From NCBI GenBank assembly GCA_002914845.1, contig JXTC01000163.1, positions 181,415 through 245,414 of the forward strand: DNA of 64,000 nucleotides, given 5' to 3'. Made by a program: the position numbers and the translations under genes. The notes below the pieces were generated by a model. The model was not told where the DNA came from. It did no database searches and saw only the letters and a program-made list of their open reading frames with translations. The stretch comes from Trema orientale (lineage: Eukaryota; Streptophyta; Magnoliopsida; Rosales; Cannabaceae). This document shows positions 43,728-56,028 of the stretch, piece after piece. Each line of letters begins with the position of its first letter. The stretch's first letter is position 1.

Positions 43728-45760
43728 TATCGGCTAAACATAAATTATACGACTTTAAAATATAAACTAGCTAGTTAACCTACAAAAAAAAGGGAATAAT
43801 TTTTTTTTTCAATAAAACGAAAGAAAAATATACTTGTATATAATTGGTAATAACAATAATGAAAGTGAATGAGAATAAAAATATAGGAATCAACAATAGA
43901 ATGAAAATAAAAAAAAAAAGGATAACATAAAAAAAAAATACCACCTTTAGTATTTTATTAAAAAAGACCCACACCTTTTCATTAATATCAAATTAAACAT
44001 TCAATTTGTATATTCCTATCAAATAGAATCGGGCCCACGTATAGAGTTAAAATTGGAACTTTAATTCATTGAAAGAGATAATTTTATCCTTTAAACTCGT
44101 AAAATATATATTAAAGCAATAAACATTCTTATCTTTATCTTTAAAAGAAATGTTTTAAGTGAAAATAATAGTTGTTATAAATAAAAATAGTTTCAACTAT
44201 TCAAAAGAATTTAAAAAAAAAAAAAAAAGAATGACAAATGTTTTTTAAAAGTTCTTGTTTTGCTCTTATTCTTTTTTTTTTTATTGAAGAGTTTAAATTA
44301 TTCCAAAAAATTAAAATTGAAGAGAGAGAGAGAGAGAGTGTGTGAGTGACAAAAATAAAAATAAAAAAATTTCTTGTTTTTTCTTTCTTTTTTTTTAATA
44401 ATTTTAAGTGAAAAAATAATTATTGAAATTAAAATAAGTTTATTTCAAAACAATTAAATGTTAAAAGGAAAAGGCAAATATTTTTATTTTTAATAATTGT
44501 TATTTTCACTTAAAATATAAAAAAAAAGACAATTATAACTGTTTTTCATATTTATTACTTTTAATATATGTTTTATTAGTTTAAAGGGTAAAATTGTCTT
44601 TTAAAAAAATTAATAGCTCTAATTTTGATTAAATGTGTTGACACAGTTTTATTTTATAGGAAAATGCAAATTGATTGTTAACTTGATATAAATGAAAATG
44701 TGTGCAATTCTTTTTTATAAAACACTAAAGATAGTGGGTGTTTTTTAATATTATCCAAAAAAAAATGGAAAATGTATTTAAAAAAGAAAAAAAAATATCC
44801 AACTCATAGGTCACAAACATGTTACCAATTTTTTAAGTCATAAATAGTTTTCTATATTTCTATGCGTATTAATTAGTTTTTTTTAATAAAATTAATAATA
44901 TTATTATAATTATTAGATCAAAATCTAATAGCCTAAATTAGAGTACCCATCCATAGGGAAAAAACAAAAATCTCTATTAAATCATCACACATGTGTATAT
45001 ATATATATATACATACATATACACTCCACTAAATGTGTGTAGTTAATTTTAATAAAGTGACAAGATTTTCATTGGCGTGACAGTAAAGTAGAACGGGTGA
45101 TTTCAATCTTATGTTTTCACCCTTGGCATTTTTTTTATCACCAGTTTTTATTATAAAGTGTATAGTCTATCCCTAATTTCCTCAAATAATTAAGGTTTAT
45201 CGAAGAGTTTAAATGGTACAAAATTATTATATTTCTAAATACTTTAGTTAACTGCTATTTGACAAAAAATTTGAAAACAACAATTTATGAAAGAATTCCT
45301 ATTTGCGTTTGTATTTATACTTTTTTATTCTAAGCAATTTGGTCCATGAATTGTCCAAATTACAACATGTTAATAAAGAGTACGTATAGTATCTGAAAGT
45401 ATATTTTAAAGGTGATTTGGAAATTTTGAGCATTAAAGAAAAATTACAGACAAATTGCAACTCTAAGAACCAAAAAAAAAAAAAAAAAAATGCAAACAAT
45501 ACTTTTTTTTTTTAATCCTTCAAATCCTTTTATTCTGTTTATTTTCCCTCAAATACCGTTTCAAATGCTATCACATGCTTCTTACGGATGTTTTTAGTTA
45601 GAAATTTAACATGTTATGATTTGGACAGTTTAAGGACCAACTTGCTAGAGTCATAAATAGGGGCTTAATTATCAAAATTAGAATTTTAACAACCAAACTG
45701 TAGCTAGTTTGATAGTTCAGGGACCATTCGTGCAATTAACCCTTCTTATTTTACATCTTT
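41191..45760. other. Gene-free AT-rich region
   Basis: About 4.5 kb of very AT-rich sequence with long homopolymers, a GA microsatellite at 43697-43724 and a shorter one at 44320-44338. Short open frames here are low-complexity. AATTATACAACTTCAAAACTTT repeats at 43610-43760 form a small direct repeat. At 44870-45000 a decayed piece of MITE family M1 may be present. Confidence 0.4.
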
Positions 45761-45766
45761 GACCCG

Positions 45767-45789
45767 TGGGCTTAAGACTCTAAAACCCT
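45767..45789 (+). promoter_or_regulatory. Site II and telo-box motifs
   Basis: TGGGCT (45767-45772) and AAACCCT (45783-45789) lie 46-68 bp before the ATG of the next gene. This pair is typical of plant genes for ribosomal proteins and ribosome biogenesis, which fits the predicted role of the product. Confidence 0.6.
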
Positions 45790-45834
45790 GCTCTCATACC
45801 CACCTTCGCAAAGATCTATTCTAGAGCGAGAAAG

Positions 45835-47516
45835 ATGCAAAGAACCAGCAAGGACCTTCTACAATTTGAGCACAAAAACCCATCGACTTCATCCTTGGGT
45901 ACTGTTTATCTCTGAAAAGCTCTGTATTTATAGTTTTTCTTGGTATATATAATCAGTAACTCGTTTTTCTGTATGCATGCCTGTTTGTACAGAATCCACT
46001 CTACGTGTTTGTGAAAATGCCTCAGTGAGTTCTCAAAGAAAGAAAACCAACCCTCATGGAGAGCCCATCACTGTTCCTGTTCCTCAGAGCCAAGGTACTT
46101 CAATTTTTCGTTACCAAATTTGGTTTTCCATAGCCATGACTTAATAGATATTTGTTTGAAAATGGGTGGTTTATGTTATTGGGTTATCATAAATTGTGTT
46201 CGTAATTTTTTTCGTAATGGTTTTTGGTTGGAATGCTGAAGATTTTTTTCGTTGGCTATGCTCATGGGAAATTGGGAATAGTTAATGGGGATTGATAGTT
46301 TGGATGAAAACTGCATATGGGAATGAATGGACGGGCTCGTATGGAAAGTTTGAGTATATTATGAATCTTTTATTAATTTCAATTTCTTGTCCTCAATGTG
46401 GAGAAGTCTGATTTTTATCTTCATTCATTCTTGTGCCTATAACTTTGGTAATGTTTTTCCTCTGAAAAATAAATAAATAACATAGAAACTTTGGTCATGT
46501 CTAGATAACATCTTTTTGTCTTTAATATTTTGCAATTTGCTTGGTTCAAGTCGTTTTGGTTTTTTCTTTTTAGGTGGCTTTTACCTATTAGTCACCTGTT
46601 CTTAGAAATTGTGTAGAAATTGAAGGGAAATCGTATACTGGGGGTTCCGGGAGTACATATTTTGGTTGGGTGGTGGGGCATTGGGTGTATAGAAGTTAAC
46701 ATCCACCTAATGGTCAAAGGTTCTACTGGTGTTCTAATTCTATAACCAACATGTAGATTGAACTGTGAAGATCCACAAAATGCTAATAATGTGCGTTAAG
46801 TGCACATATATATACATACGTGTGTATGATTCCCCTTGGTTTTGCAATGTTGCTTTAACTTTTCAATTTCTGCAGTTCTAGGCAAAGTGAAAGATTTCTT
46901 GGGAGTTTTATCGGAAGCTAATAAAAGATTGCGGCTTGATGCGAAGGTTGGCATACTGATCTTATGCTTGAAGCTAGATTGCTAATAAAACTTAAAACAT
47001 CTTCTTTCTTTTATTTTTTGACAATTACCACTTTGTATTTGCTTGTATGCTAATTGTAGGACAAGTCTGAAAACTATGATATTGAAGTGCTTAGTGGAAA
47101 TGAATCTCAAATTATTGAAATGGTATATTTTTTTCTCTGTCTCTCTGCTGTCGTAGATAACGACTTCGGGAGGTAAAGAGCTGATTTTCTTGGGATGTCT
47201 CAATTTGCAGGACTTGATGTTGGGCATTGCCGATCTTCATACTCCAGAGGCTGTGGCTGCTGCTGAATCTGCAATTGCTGGTCATCAGCCAGTGATTCCG
47301 TTGGCTGTTAGCAATGGAATGGAATCAGACGATAGCAGTGATGAGGACAATGATGACAACGATTATGAACATGATAGTAGTGACAACCATGATGAGAAAA
47401 CGTCTTTCGCGAAGCTCAAAGAATCCCAATCTGCCAAAGATAATTCATCCAATGAAGTTGGAAAGCATAAGTCGAGAAGGCAGTCAAAGATTCTTGATAT
47501 GGATATTTGCCAATAA
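45835..47516 (+). CDS. NOPCHAP1: DUF4598 / NOPCHAP1-type protein (snoRNP assembly cofactor)
   Basis: Five exons join to a 201-residue protein: 45835-45898, 45993-46094, 46876-46946, 47060-47122 and 47211-47516, all with GT/AG borders and consistent phases. The middle of the protein (VLGKVKDFLGVLSEANKRLR, then ENYDIEVLSG and IIEMDLMLGIADL) aligns with the conserved core of human NOPCHAP1 (C12orf45). That protein links box C/D snoRNP assembly to the R2TP/RUVBL chaperone. The N-terminus is short and basic. After the core come an Ala-rich segment and a strongly acidic stretch (SDDSSDEDNDDNDYEHDSSD) followed by a basic end (KHKSRRQSK), as expected for a nucleolar acidic protein. Exon borders were set by eye. 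Plant members are hardly studied, so the function is inferred from the family. Confidence 0.8.
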
Positions 47517-49027
47517 ATAATTGAGAATATGTTGGGAGCACTGGATCGCCATAACAGTTGCAAAGAGTCATAATACTTCTGTGAAATGGGGAGTATCTTG
47601 AGGATGTGGGAAGTGTCAGTTTCTATGATGTATCAGACGGGCGTCAATGATTGTATGGTTGTAAGAGTTTGAACTTGATTTTTTTTTTTCATTGGTTTGT
47701 TATCAGTTCTCTTTCAGTAGTAATATAATTGTTATTTTATTAAGAGATTAATACGTAAATTGCAAATGGTATACCTTGGATTTTAACTTTTTGCTCATTT
47801 CTCATCTTGTTGTGTCCTTATTAATTGGGGTGTATATCCTTTTCGAAGTTTCAACTGGATTTGGCCCCAACTTAACTATAGGAGCAACGTTTGGCTGTTC
47901 AACGATGCTAAAGCTGCAAACAATGCATTGATACTTGTTCAGTAATTAGTAGACGAGAATTGCTAAGCAGATATAAAGTCTTGATTGCATAGTCACGTCT
48001 CCATAGCATTCTTCTTATTAGACATCTTATGATACAGTAGAATGACATCATATGATAGTAAAATGTGTAGGTACGTACATACATTCTATCAAAACAAAAA
48101 GATATAGACATACATTTGTCTACCTCAAAAGCATTCTTAACATCATTAAACCCAAAATTAGGATCTGTTTTAACAGGTATATTGCGTAAACATAACATTA
48201 TAGTACAAAAGTTGTTCAAACTCGGAATTTATTAACCAAAAAACAAAGATTGTGTTCTATTTGACAGAGAATGGCAAAGAAAAACTCATGATTTGAAACA
48301 ATGGAAAGCCTCAAAGCCAACTTTTTGGCAGAGAAGAGGGAGAGAGTACTTTTTGTTTACATGGATTTCATGCAATTTTGCGGTTGATCGTCATCTTACT
48401 GATCCACAATCAATCATCAAAGCCATTATTCCTCTTCTTCGAGAAGAGAGAAAAAGAAAAAAGAGAAAAAAAAAAAAAAAGAAAAGAAAAGAAAAAGGAA
48501 AGAAGAGGAGACACTAAAACAGTTCTCAATCCCTTCAAACAGACAATACCAGTCTTCTCACTCTTTTTTGGTCAGGTCCTCGTAATTGGCGGACGACCAT
48601 TCCTTAAGCTTTATATCACTCCCCTTTCTCTTTTTTCCGTTTTCTTTTCTCTTTTTGCTGCCACAATCTGGGTTTTTGAGTTTATTCTTCCAAAACACAT
48701 TACTCTCTCATCTTGATTTTTAATAAAGAAGTAAAAGTGATTATTATTCCCCTAGTGTTTAAAGCTCATATCTTAGTGCTTTGAAAATAGTATTATTTAG
48801 TTCCCACAATGTTGAGAAGACCAACTTTTGTTACCCAACAAACCCTTTTTATCAAGAGAGAGAAAGAAAGAAAAAAGAAAGAGAGAGAGAGAGAGGCCAA
48901 AGGTTTGCATCACATGCAGTCCACTTTCACACACACAAAAGCCAAAATTTCCCTCACTAACAAGAAAGGAACAAAACCTACATCCCATAATATCTCATAC
49001 ACCACTCCCTTCACTCTTCCTCAAGAA
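47517..49027. other. Spacer between the NOPCHAP1-type and SMXL genes
   Basis: The 3' flank of the first gene and the upstream region of the next. Purine-rich runs (48440-48510, 48855-48895) produce meaningless Lys-rich frames. No further gene is seen. Confidence 0.5.
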
Positions 49028-49034
49028 TATAAAA
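49028..49034 (+). promoter_or_regulatory. TATA box of the SMXL gene
   Basis: TATAAAA lies 231 bp before the ATG, implying a leader of about 200 nt that is rich in pyrimidines. Confidence 0.55.
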
Positions 49035-49258
49035 AACCATATATATAGACATATACACACACACATAGTCACTTCACTTCCTATATATCCCAACATCCAT
49101 ATTTTTCTTTCCATATCCAAATGAAACCCATTAACCCAAAAGCAACAAACTCTTAAGTAGCATTAGTACTAGTACTCCTTCTCCTTCCTTGACATATACA
49201 TATATAATTTTTATCTACTGCCAGAAAGAATAGTTATACCAAATATTTGATAAAAAGA

Positions 49259-52154
49259 ATGAGAGGAGGAATTTGCACAGTACAGCAGGCTCTGACTGCA
49301 GAGGCTACCAGCTTAGTGAAACAAGCAGTTAGCCTTGCAAAACGGCGAGGCCATGCCCAAGTGACTCCTCTCCATGTGGCAAGTGCCATGCTTGCAACCT
49401 CCACAGGACTTCTCAGGAAGGCCTGTTTGCAGTGTCATTCTCATCCCCTTCAGTGCAAAGCTCTAGAGCTTTGCTTCAATGTGGCTCTCAACCGCCTTCC
49501 GGCATCGAGTCCTAGCCCATTGTTAGGCCCTCACTATACTAATCCTTCCTTCTCTAACGCCTTGATTGCGGCCTTCAAGCGAGCTCAGGCGCACCAGCGG
49601 CGTGGCTCTGTTGAGAACCAGCAGCAGCCTATCTTAGCTTTGAAGATAGAGTTGGAACAGCTGATCATCTCTATCTTGGATGATCCAAGTGTTAGTAGGG
49701 TCATGAGAGAGGCTGGTTTCTCTAGTACCCAAGTGAAAAGTAGAGTAGAACAAGCTGTTTCATTGGAGATTTGCTCCCAAAGTAGTCCTGGTAGTAATGG
49801 TCAGTCTAAGGAGAGTAGTGTTAAGCCTCTTAATGGTCTTGGCTCCCATGTGTCTCAATCCATACATTCTAGTCAGTTTTCGGTTCCGGTGAGTAAACCC
49901 TTTGATCCAATTAGGCATGAGGATGTGAACAATGTGTTGAATGTCATGTTGAACAAGAGAAAAAACACTGTTATCGTAGGAGAGTCTTTGGCTACAGTGG
50001 AGGGCGTAGCCAGGGGTGTGATGGAAACTTTTGAGAGAGGAAATGCTTCTGGGAATTTTAGTTACTTGCGGTTTATCAGTCTTCCTCTATTCTCTTTGAG
50101 GAATATCTCAAAAGAGGAGGTTGAGCAGAAGCTGATGGAGCTTAGGTGTGTTGTTAAAAGCTATATGGGAAGAGGGGTTGTATTGTACTTAGGTGATCTC
50201 TCTTGGGTTTCTGAGTTTTGGTCTAGTACTTGTCCCCAGCAAAGGAGAAACTCCCACTTTGCCATGGAGCAAATAATCATGGAGCTTAAAAGAATGGTCT
50301 CTGGAATAGGGGACACCATTAATGGTAGAGTCTGGCTCATGGGAATCTCAACATTCCAAACTTACATGAGATGCAAAACAGGCCACCCTTCTCTGGAGAC
50401 TTTGTGGGAACTTCATCCTCTTACCATCCCGGTTGGAAACTTGAGCCTAAGTCTCAAGTTTGAGAGGTAAACTTTGATATTAATATAACTAAAGTTTAAG
50501 TTAAACTTTCACTTGACAGTAATTGACGAGAATTTTGAGATACACTTCAGCTTTCACTGTTTACCTTTTTGTTTCTTTCTGTGTAAATGATATTGATACT
50601 TAAAAATGTTATTATTCTTGTAGTGATCTGGAACCCGAGGTCAGTATCAAGGCATCCAAAGATAAATCTGGTCAGCTAGTGCTGCTTGAAACTGCAGATG
50701 AGAATAAGAACCTAAGTTGCTGTGCTGACTGCTCCTGTAATTTTGACAAACATAATACCAACTCCAGTACCATCTCAAGCTTACCCTCATGGCTCCAAAA
50801 GTACAGAGAAGAGAACAAAAGAAACACTAGCAAAAATCAGGTTTGTATACATATAATGTCTTCACTGAACTATAACAGTGCGTAATAATAATAACTTGTC
50901 ATATAGACAAAGATAAAAATGATCGTCATTCTGAGGTTCTTTTTGTCTGCTTTTGAGCAGGAATATTGTATCACAGTTGGGGATCTATGCAAGAAATGGA
51001 ACTCATCATTTTGCAGTTCAGGCCAGAAGTATCACAACTTTGCTGAAAAACCCTTAAACTTTGCATCATTATCTCCAACAAATTCATTCTCTTCCCACGA
51101 TTGCAACTTGGGTTTACATGATCAGTCTCACCAGAATAGGCCAGTTTCTTTTGGGCCCAAACAGTCACCAAAAGAGTACCAGTTCTGGGTTTTGGAAAAC
51201 AATGAGGATGGTTGTGAAAACAATGTGAAAATGTTCACTCCAGAAGGGGATCATGAGCCTGCAGCTAGACCTGAACTCCTATCAAATCCCAACTCTAGTC
51301 CTAACTCAGCTTCTTCAAGTGAAGTAATGGAGGAAGACCATGATGAAGATCAAAGTTTCAAGGAGCTCACTTCCGAGAACCTGAGAATTCTGTGCGATGA
51401 AATGGAGAAGAATGTGCCATGGCAGAAAGGAATCGTTCCCGAAATTGCGACAACCCTTCTTCAGTGCCGGTCCGGAATGAGCCAAAGAAGAGGCAAATTC
51501 AAAACCAAGGAGGAAAAAGAAGAAAGCTGCTGGCTCTTCTTTCTTGGTGCTGATGCCAAAGGCAAAGAGAAGGTTGCAAGAACGTTGGCTAAACTAGTCT
51601 TTGGCTCTCAGACCGACTTTGTCTCAATAGGTCTGAGCAACTTTTCCTCCACCAGGGCCGACTCAACTGAAGAGAATTCCAAGAACAAAAGGACAAGAAA
51701 TGAATTGGGTTGTAGTTATGTGCAAAGGTTTGGTGAAGCAGTGAATGAGAATCCTCATAGAGTGTTCTTCATGGAAGATTTGGAAGAAGTTGACCATTAT
51801 TCTCAAAAGGGTATCAAGAATGCCATTGGGAGTGGAAGAATAACACTTCCAGGTGGTGAAACTGTTCCCCTTAAGGACGCCATTGTCATTTTCAGCTGTG
51901 AAAGTTTCAGTTCAGTTTCCAGGGCTTGTTCTCCCACAAGAAGCCAAAAACCATCTGATGTAATAATCATCAAGGAGAAAGCTCATCATGATGATGGGCC
52001 TGACATGGAGGAGAAAAGCCCATGGGTTTCACTAGATTTGAATATTGCAGTTGAAGATGACGATGAAGATCATGATGCTGAGGATTCAGATTCCCACGTT
52101 GGTATATTGGAATGTGTTGATAGGAAAATTGTTTTCAAAGTTCAAGAATTGTAA
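49259..52154 (+). CDS. SMXL3: SMXL3-like protein (D53/SMAX1-like, ClpB-related repressor)
   Basis: Three exons (49259-50466, 50624-50840, 50961-52154; GT/AG, phases consistent) encode 872 residues. The start MRGGICTVQQALTAEA is the usual SMXL N-terminus; four codons of in-frame sequence before it have no ATG. The double Clp-N region covers ~1-170 (RRGHAQVTPLHVASAML, HPLQCKALELCFNVALNRLP, AFKRAQAHQRRG, LDDPSVSRVMREAGFSS). Degenerate ATPase regions follow (NTVIVGESLATVEGVA; CWLFFLGADAKGKEKVA). An EAR motif SLDLNIA (832-838) would recruit TOPLESS-type corepressors. The RGKT motif needed for strigolactone-triggered degradation in SMXL6/7/8 is not seen, and the N-terminus fits the SMXL3 branch. 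SMXL3/4/5 act in phloem formation independently of strigolactone. The product is probably nuclear. SMXL4 or SMXL5 is less likely. Confidence 0.9.
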
Positions 52155-52940
52155 CAAGGTCATCATAGGGAGAGGGAATTTTTCAGTTAACTTTTGAGCA
52201 TTGCAGTTTTATTTTTATTTTTCTTAAATTTAAATTTAGGTTTTTAATTAAGGACGTGCTTGGTATATGGGAATGGGACTCACCTAGGAGAACACAGTGT
52301 TCACTTTGTATTTTTTTACGTGCAGAACATGTGACCAATATATAGACTGAGTAATGACATGTATATTTCTTTTTCTTTTCTTTTCTTTTTTCTTTGAGAA
52401 GTTAATAGAAGTTGTTTTTAACAAATTTATGTTGTCAGTGAACTCTTGATTAATTTTTTTTCTTTTTTTTTTTTTAAGTTATAGATGTGTAAGCCTCCGT
52501 TTGGAATATGAACTTTTAGAAAAAATTGTCAGAAAAATGTCGAGAAAAATAAAAAAGAACATATTTTTCATAAAATTTTATAGAACTTTATTTTGAACCT
52601 TTCAGTCTTATTAATTAATTTGTCAATTCATATAATAATCTACGAAAAAAGAATTTTATCATTTTTTGTCTGAATCCAAACAAGAGAAGATATAATCTTT
52701 TCAAAAAAATTTTGCAACGTTGACAACAAAGTAGTTCTATCTCTTACATAATTTTGCATAATTTACTTTTAGACCAATAATAGTCTTTGTTTATATTTCA
52801 TCATGTATTATTGCCGACTGAAATTAATTTGTCGGCCGTTTTCTGAAAAAAGGTATAAATAAACCCATACATTACAACTTACAGTAATGACTTAGTTATA
52901 TATAACTCTAGATGGCTATAAGAGTGAGTAAATATATATA
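52155..52940. other. 3' flank of the SMXL gene
   Basis: Untranslated region and AT-rich intergenic sequence. TTTTCTTTTC repeats occur around 52370-52395. No gene. Confidence 0.4.
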
Positions 52941-53154
52941 GGTTGTCAATTCAGTAGGTATTTTTTTTTTAACTTATGTATAAGTATTTTTTTTTAATCG
53001 TTGGATTACTATTAGTTATAATGATGTGTATGAAAAGATGTGTATCATTAATGCTATTTTTCTCTCTTATTTTTTACTATTAAAAAATATACATGATAAA
53101 TTTTAATTGGTCAAAACGATATAAATAAAAAAAAAATTCACTGGATTAGTGCCC
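52941..53154. mobile_element. MITE family M1, copy 3
   Basis: Left end GGTTGTCAATTCAGTAGGTA and right end TCACTGGATTAGTGCCC are inverted. The interior runs opposite to copy 1 (TGATAAATTTTAATTGG rather than its complement order). It is flanked by TATATATA on both sides. Confidence 0.68.
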
Positions 53155-54578
53155 ATATATATATATATGGCTTTCGAATTCATGATCAATTTTATGGTAA
53201 AGAACCATACGACGCCACAATTTTTTTTTTCTTCTTTTGGATATACCTTTTTCAACTAGGAGACTAGTGTATGGTATGTTTTGGCTGAAGGGGCGAAGGA
53301 ATGGTGATATATGGAGCATACTTTGTTGTCATTATTACTCAAAGTCAATCAATATTATTTTCTCTTTCGGTTTTGTATATTGAAATCTTGAGTGGTAGCT
53401 AGGCGTCCAAGTTTGACATATGCATATGTACATAATACACTTATATATATATTCGATTATATGATTGCTTCATTAAATCGAAGAAATCGATAGTGGTCAC
53501 ACTTTGTATCCCACTGTGGACAAAAAGTTTTAGGGACGATAGTGCAACTTCAAAATTTATTCTTTTAATTCAGTAGACTTATATACCTTTTTGACAAGTA
53601 AAGCGATCTCATGATAATTACTAATCCCAATATATGATATTTGGTACTCCTTGACTAAATTTTGTGCGATCGCGATGTCCCTACAAATTAATTTTTCTTC
53701 ACAGAATTGTGCTGTCTAGAGCATATGGTGTATATATTTCAACGTCACTAGACATGGACCAATAACTTACATTTAAATTTCTTTTTAATTTTTCTTTTTT
53801 AAATTTCTTTTTAATTTTTCTTTTACAATGAAGTCACATCATGTTTATACTAAAAGACCCAAATATTCCTCACAGGGATGTCATATACATCTAGTGGTAG
53901 TCGTAAGAAAGGTGCCTAGTTATCAAAGAACAAGAATTTCGATTTAGGCAGTTAGAAGTTAGAATCAAGTCTTAGGTGGCATGCACAACTGGTGATACGT
54001 TTATATAGAATAATAACCATTGAATTACTCAATTCATTAAATTAGATAAGATTTTTCTCAATTATTCAATTCATTATAGACTTCTTATCAAAATCAGACG
54101 ATGTAAATTAGAGTGTCCATCAATAGATAAAATATTATAATACTTCTAAAGAAGTACCTATATATGTATATATCCATATATGTATATATATTGGTTTTTT
54201 TTTTTTTTCGTTCAATTTAAGAAATGAGAATTGTCAAAATTCTTAGAAGATGTGTGTTTACAACTAGACTATACTTGTATGATAACACCACTATAGATTG
54301 GTACCACACATTCATGATATTGCTTGTCCGAGAGTTTCCTCCCACTGTCTAGCTATCAATCAAGAGTATCAAAAAGAGGGAAAAAAAATGAAAAATTGTA
54401 TAATTAGACGTGGGATAGTTAAGGCAATAACTCCATATATTGGTGGCAATTGACTTATACAAACTAAGGCAATGCACCAAATTATTGATACTATAGTGCA
54501 AACAATAAATGATACTTTGGTCTTCATACTGTACTTTCGAGGGGGCTTCTCATCAAATAGGTCAACTAACCAAAATGA
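53155..54578. other. Intergenic region
   Basis: No gene. TTTCTTTTTAATTTTTCTTTT is directly repeated near 53780-53822. A decayed M1 fragment may lie around 54100-54180. Confidence 0.4.
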
Positions 54579-54687
54579 TTTTTTTTTTTTTTTTTAAGTG
54601 CAAGAGTGGGAATTCGAACTTAAGAGACTCTTTATACTACGAAGAAGTATAGTTACTACTAAGCTTATATAAGCATCGACTACTAGT
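54579..54687 (-). mobile_element. Probable tRNA-derived SINE
   Basis: A poly-T run (54579-54595) is the A-tail of a minus-strand element. Reading that strand, TAAGCTTAGTAGTAACT is A-box-like and AAGTTCGAATTCCCAC is B-box-like. AAATGA stands on both sides (54573-54578 and 54688-54693), a short possible target-site duplication. Confidence 0.5.
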
Positions 54688-54842
54688 AAATGACTTATTA
54701 GATAGCTAAAAAGAAAAAAAGCTAATTTATGTTGTTTGTAGATGGACATATTTTTAGTATGTATATATGGAAATTTTGGGTGTGTAACTGTATATTTATA
54801 CTACTATGAAAATAAGTGAGGCATACATATAGTACCTCCACT

Positions 54843-56025
54843 CATTACTACAAAAAACATTTTTCACGTCACTTATAGGGCGACGTGGTAAAGAAACCAC
54901 ATCGCTCTATAAGCGGCGTGAAAATGGGTGACGTGGTAGCCCCACGTCGCTTTTAAAACGACGTGGTATGCTGGCCTATCACATCACTTGTATAAAAAAC
55001 GACGTGGCATACTGGCTTACTATATCGCTTGTATAAAAAGCGACGTGGTATACTAGCTTACCACGTCGCTCGTATAGAAATTCACGTGGTAGGCCACAAA
55101 TTATCAATTATTAGGGTCTTATCACGTCGCTTTTAGGGATACCACATCACTTCTCTAAGAAGTGATGTGGTATATATCGTCTTCCTCCTCCTGTGTGCTG
55201 GACCGATATAGGTTACAGCGTTCTAAAAAATCTTAACCACTCTATGGGTCTCCTCGTATATCAAACTAATAATATGCGCACTTCACACTACCTTTACGAG
55301 CCAAACGCTAAATCACCGACTTGGTGATCCATTGCTCAAACCCTTATGTTGTCACTTTGCTCCTCTTTTACCTCCCTTTCCACTCCCTATCATTGTCGAT
55401 GATGATTTGAAACCTCAATAATCTGCACCTAAAATATCAAAAAAGACTATTACATAAATTTTCAAAAACCTAAAAATTAAAGAAACTAAAATGAGAGAAA
55501 GAGGTTCTTGAACTTCGAAATGGATAGAGTTTGAATGAGAAGATATTAAAAATCTTGGGTTTATTCTAATTGGAGTTGGGGGACAATTTGGTGGGATTGA
55601 TACTTTTGAATGGACGGTCGTGATGGAGTATTTTTTGTAGGTGTAAATCGATGAAGTGACTAGTATAAGCCTCCCTACCATGTTACTTTTATAGAAAGCG
55701 ATGTAGTATTAAATAAAGTAATACAATATGTCATTTTTTGCAGAAGCGACGTGGTACATGGCCCAACCACGTTGCTCATTACATAAGCTGACATGGTACG
55801 TGCCCCCTACTACGTCGTTTTTGCAGAAAGCGACGTGGTATTAAATAAAATAATATACCACGTCACTTTTTGCAGAAGCGACGTAGTATGTGGCTCAACC
55901 ACGTCGCTCGTTATATAAGCGACGTTATAGAACCTACAAACAACGTGACGTGAGAGTTCAACCACGTCACTTTCTTTGAAAAACGACGTGATTCAAGTGA
56001 CGTTGTTAGTCTTTTTTTAATAGTG
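54843..56025. mobile_element. Non-autonomous CACTA element built of CACGTCGC repeats
   Basis: A 1183-bp element flanked by ACT (54840-54842 and 56026-56028), the 3-bp duplication expected for CACTA elements. The ends are CATTACTACAAAAAAC and, read from the right, CACTATTAAAAAAAGAC. Both subterminal regions (54865-55165 and 55675-56000) are filled with dozens of GCGACGTGGTA / CCACGTCGC units on both strands. The central part (about 55170-55660) is unique and has no transposase. Confidence 0.85.
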
Positions 56026-56028
56026 ACT

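Noticed and set aside
48293-48716. Overlapping Lys/Arg-rich frames
   Set aside because: They are translations of an AG-rich purine run in two frames, low complexity without family resemblance.
53868-53995. Possible SINE (TAGTGGTAGTCG near GAATTTCGATTTAG)
   Set aside because: The B box is too far from the consensus and no tail or target-site duplication was found.
55415-55681. 88-codon minus-strand frame
   Set aside because: It lies in the centre of a non-autonomous CACTA element, with no transposase or other motif.
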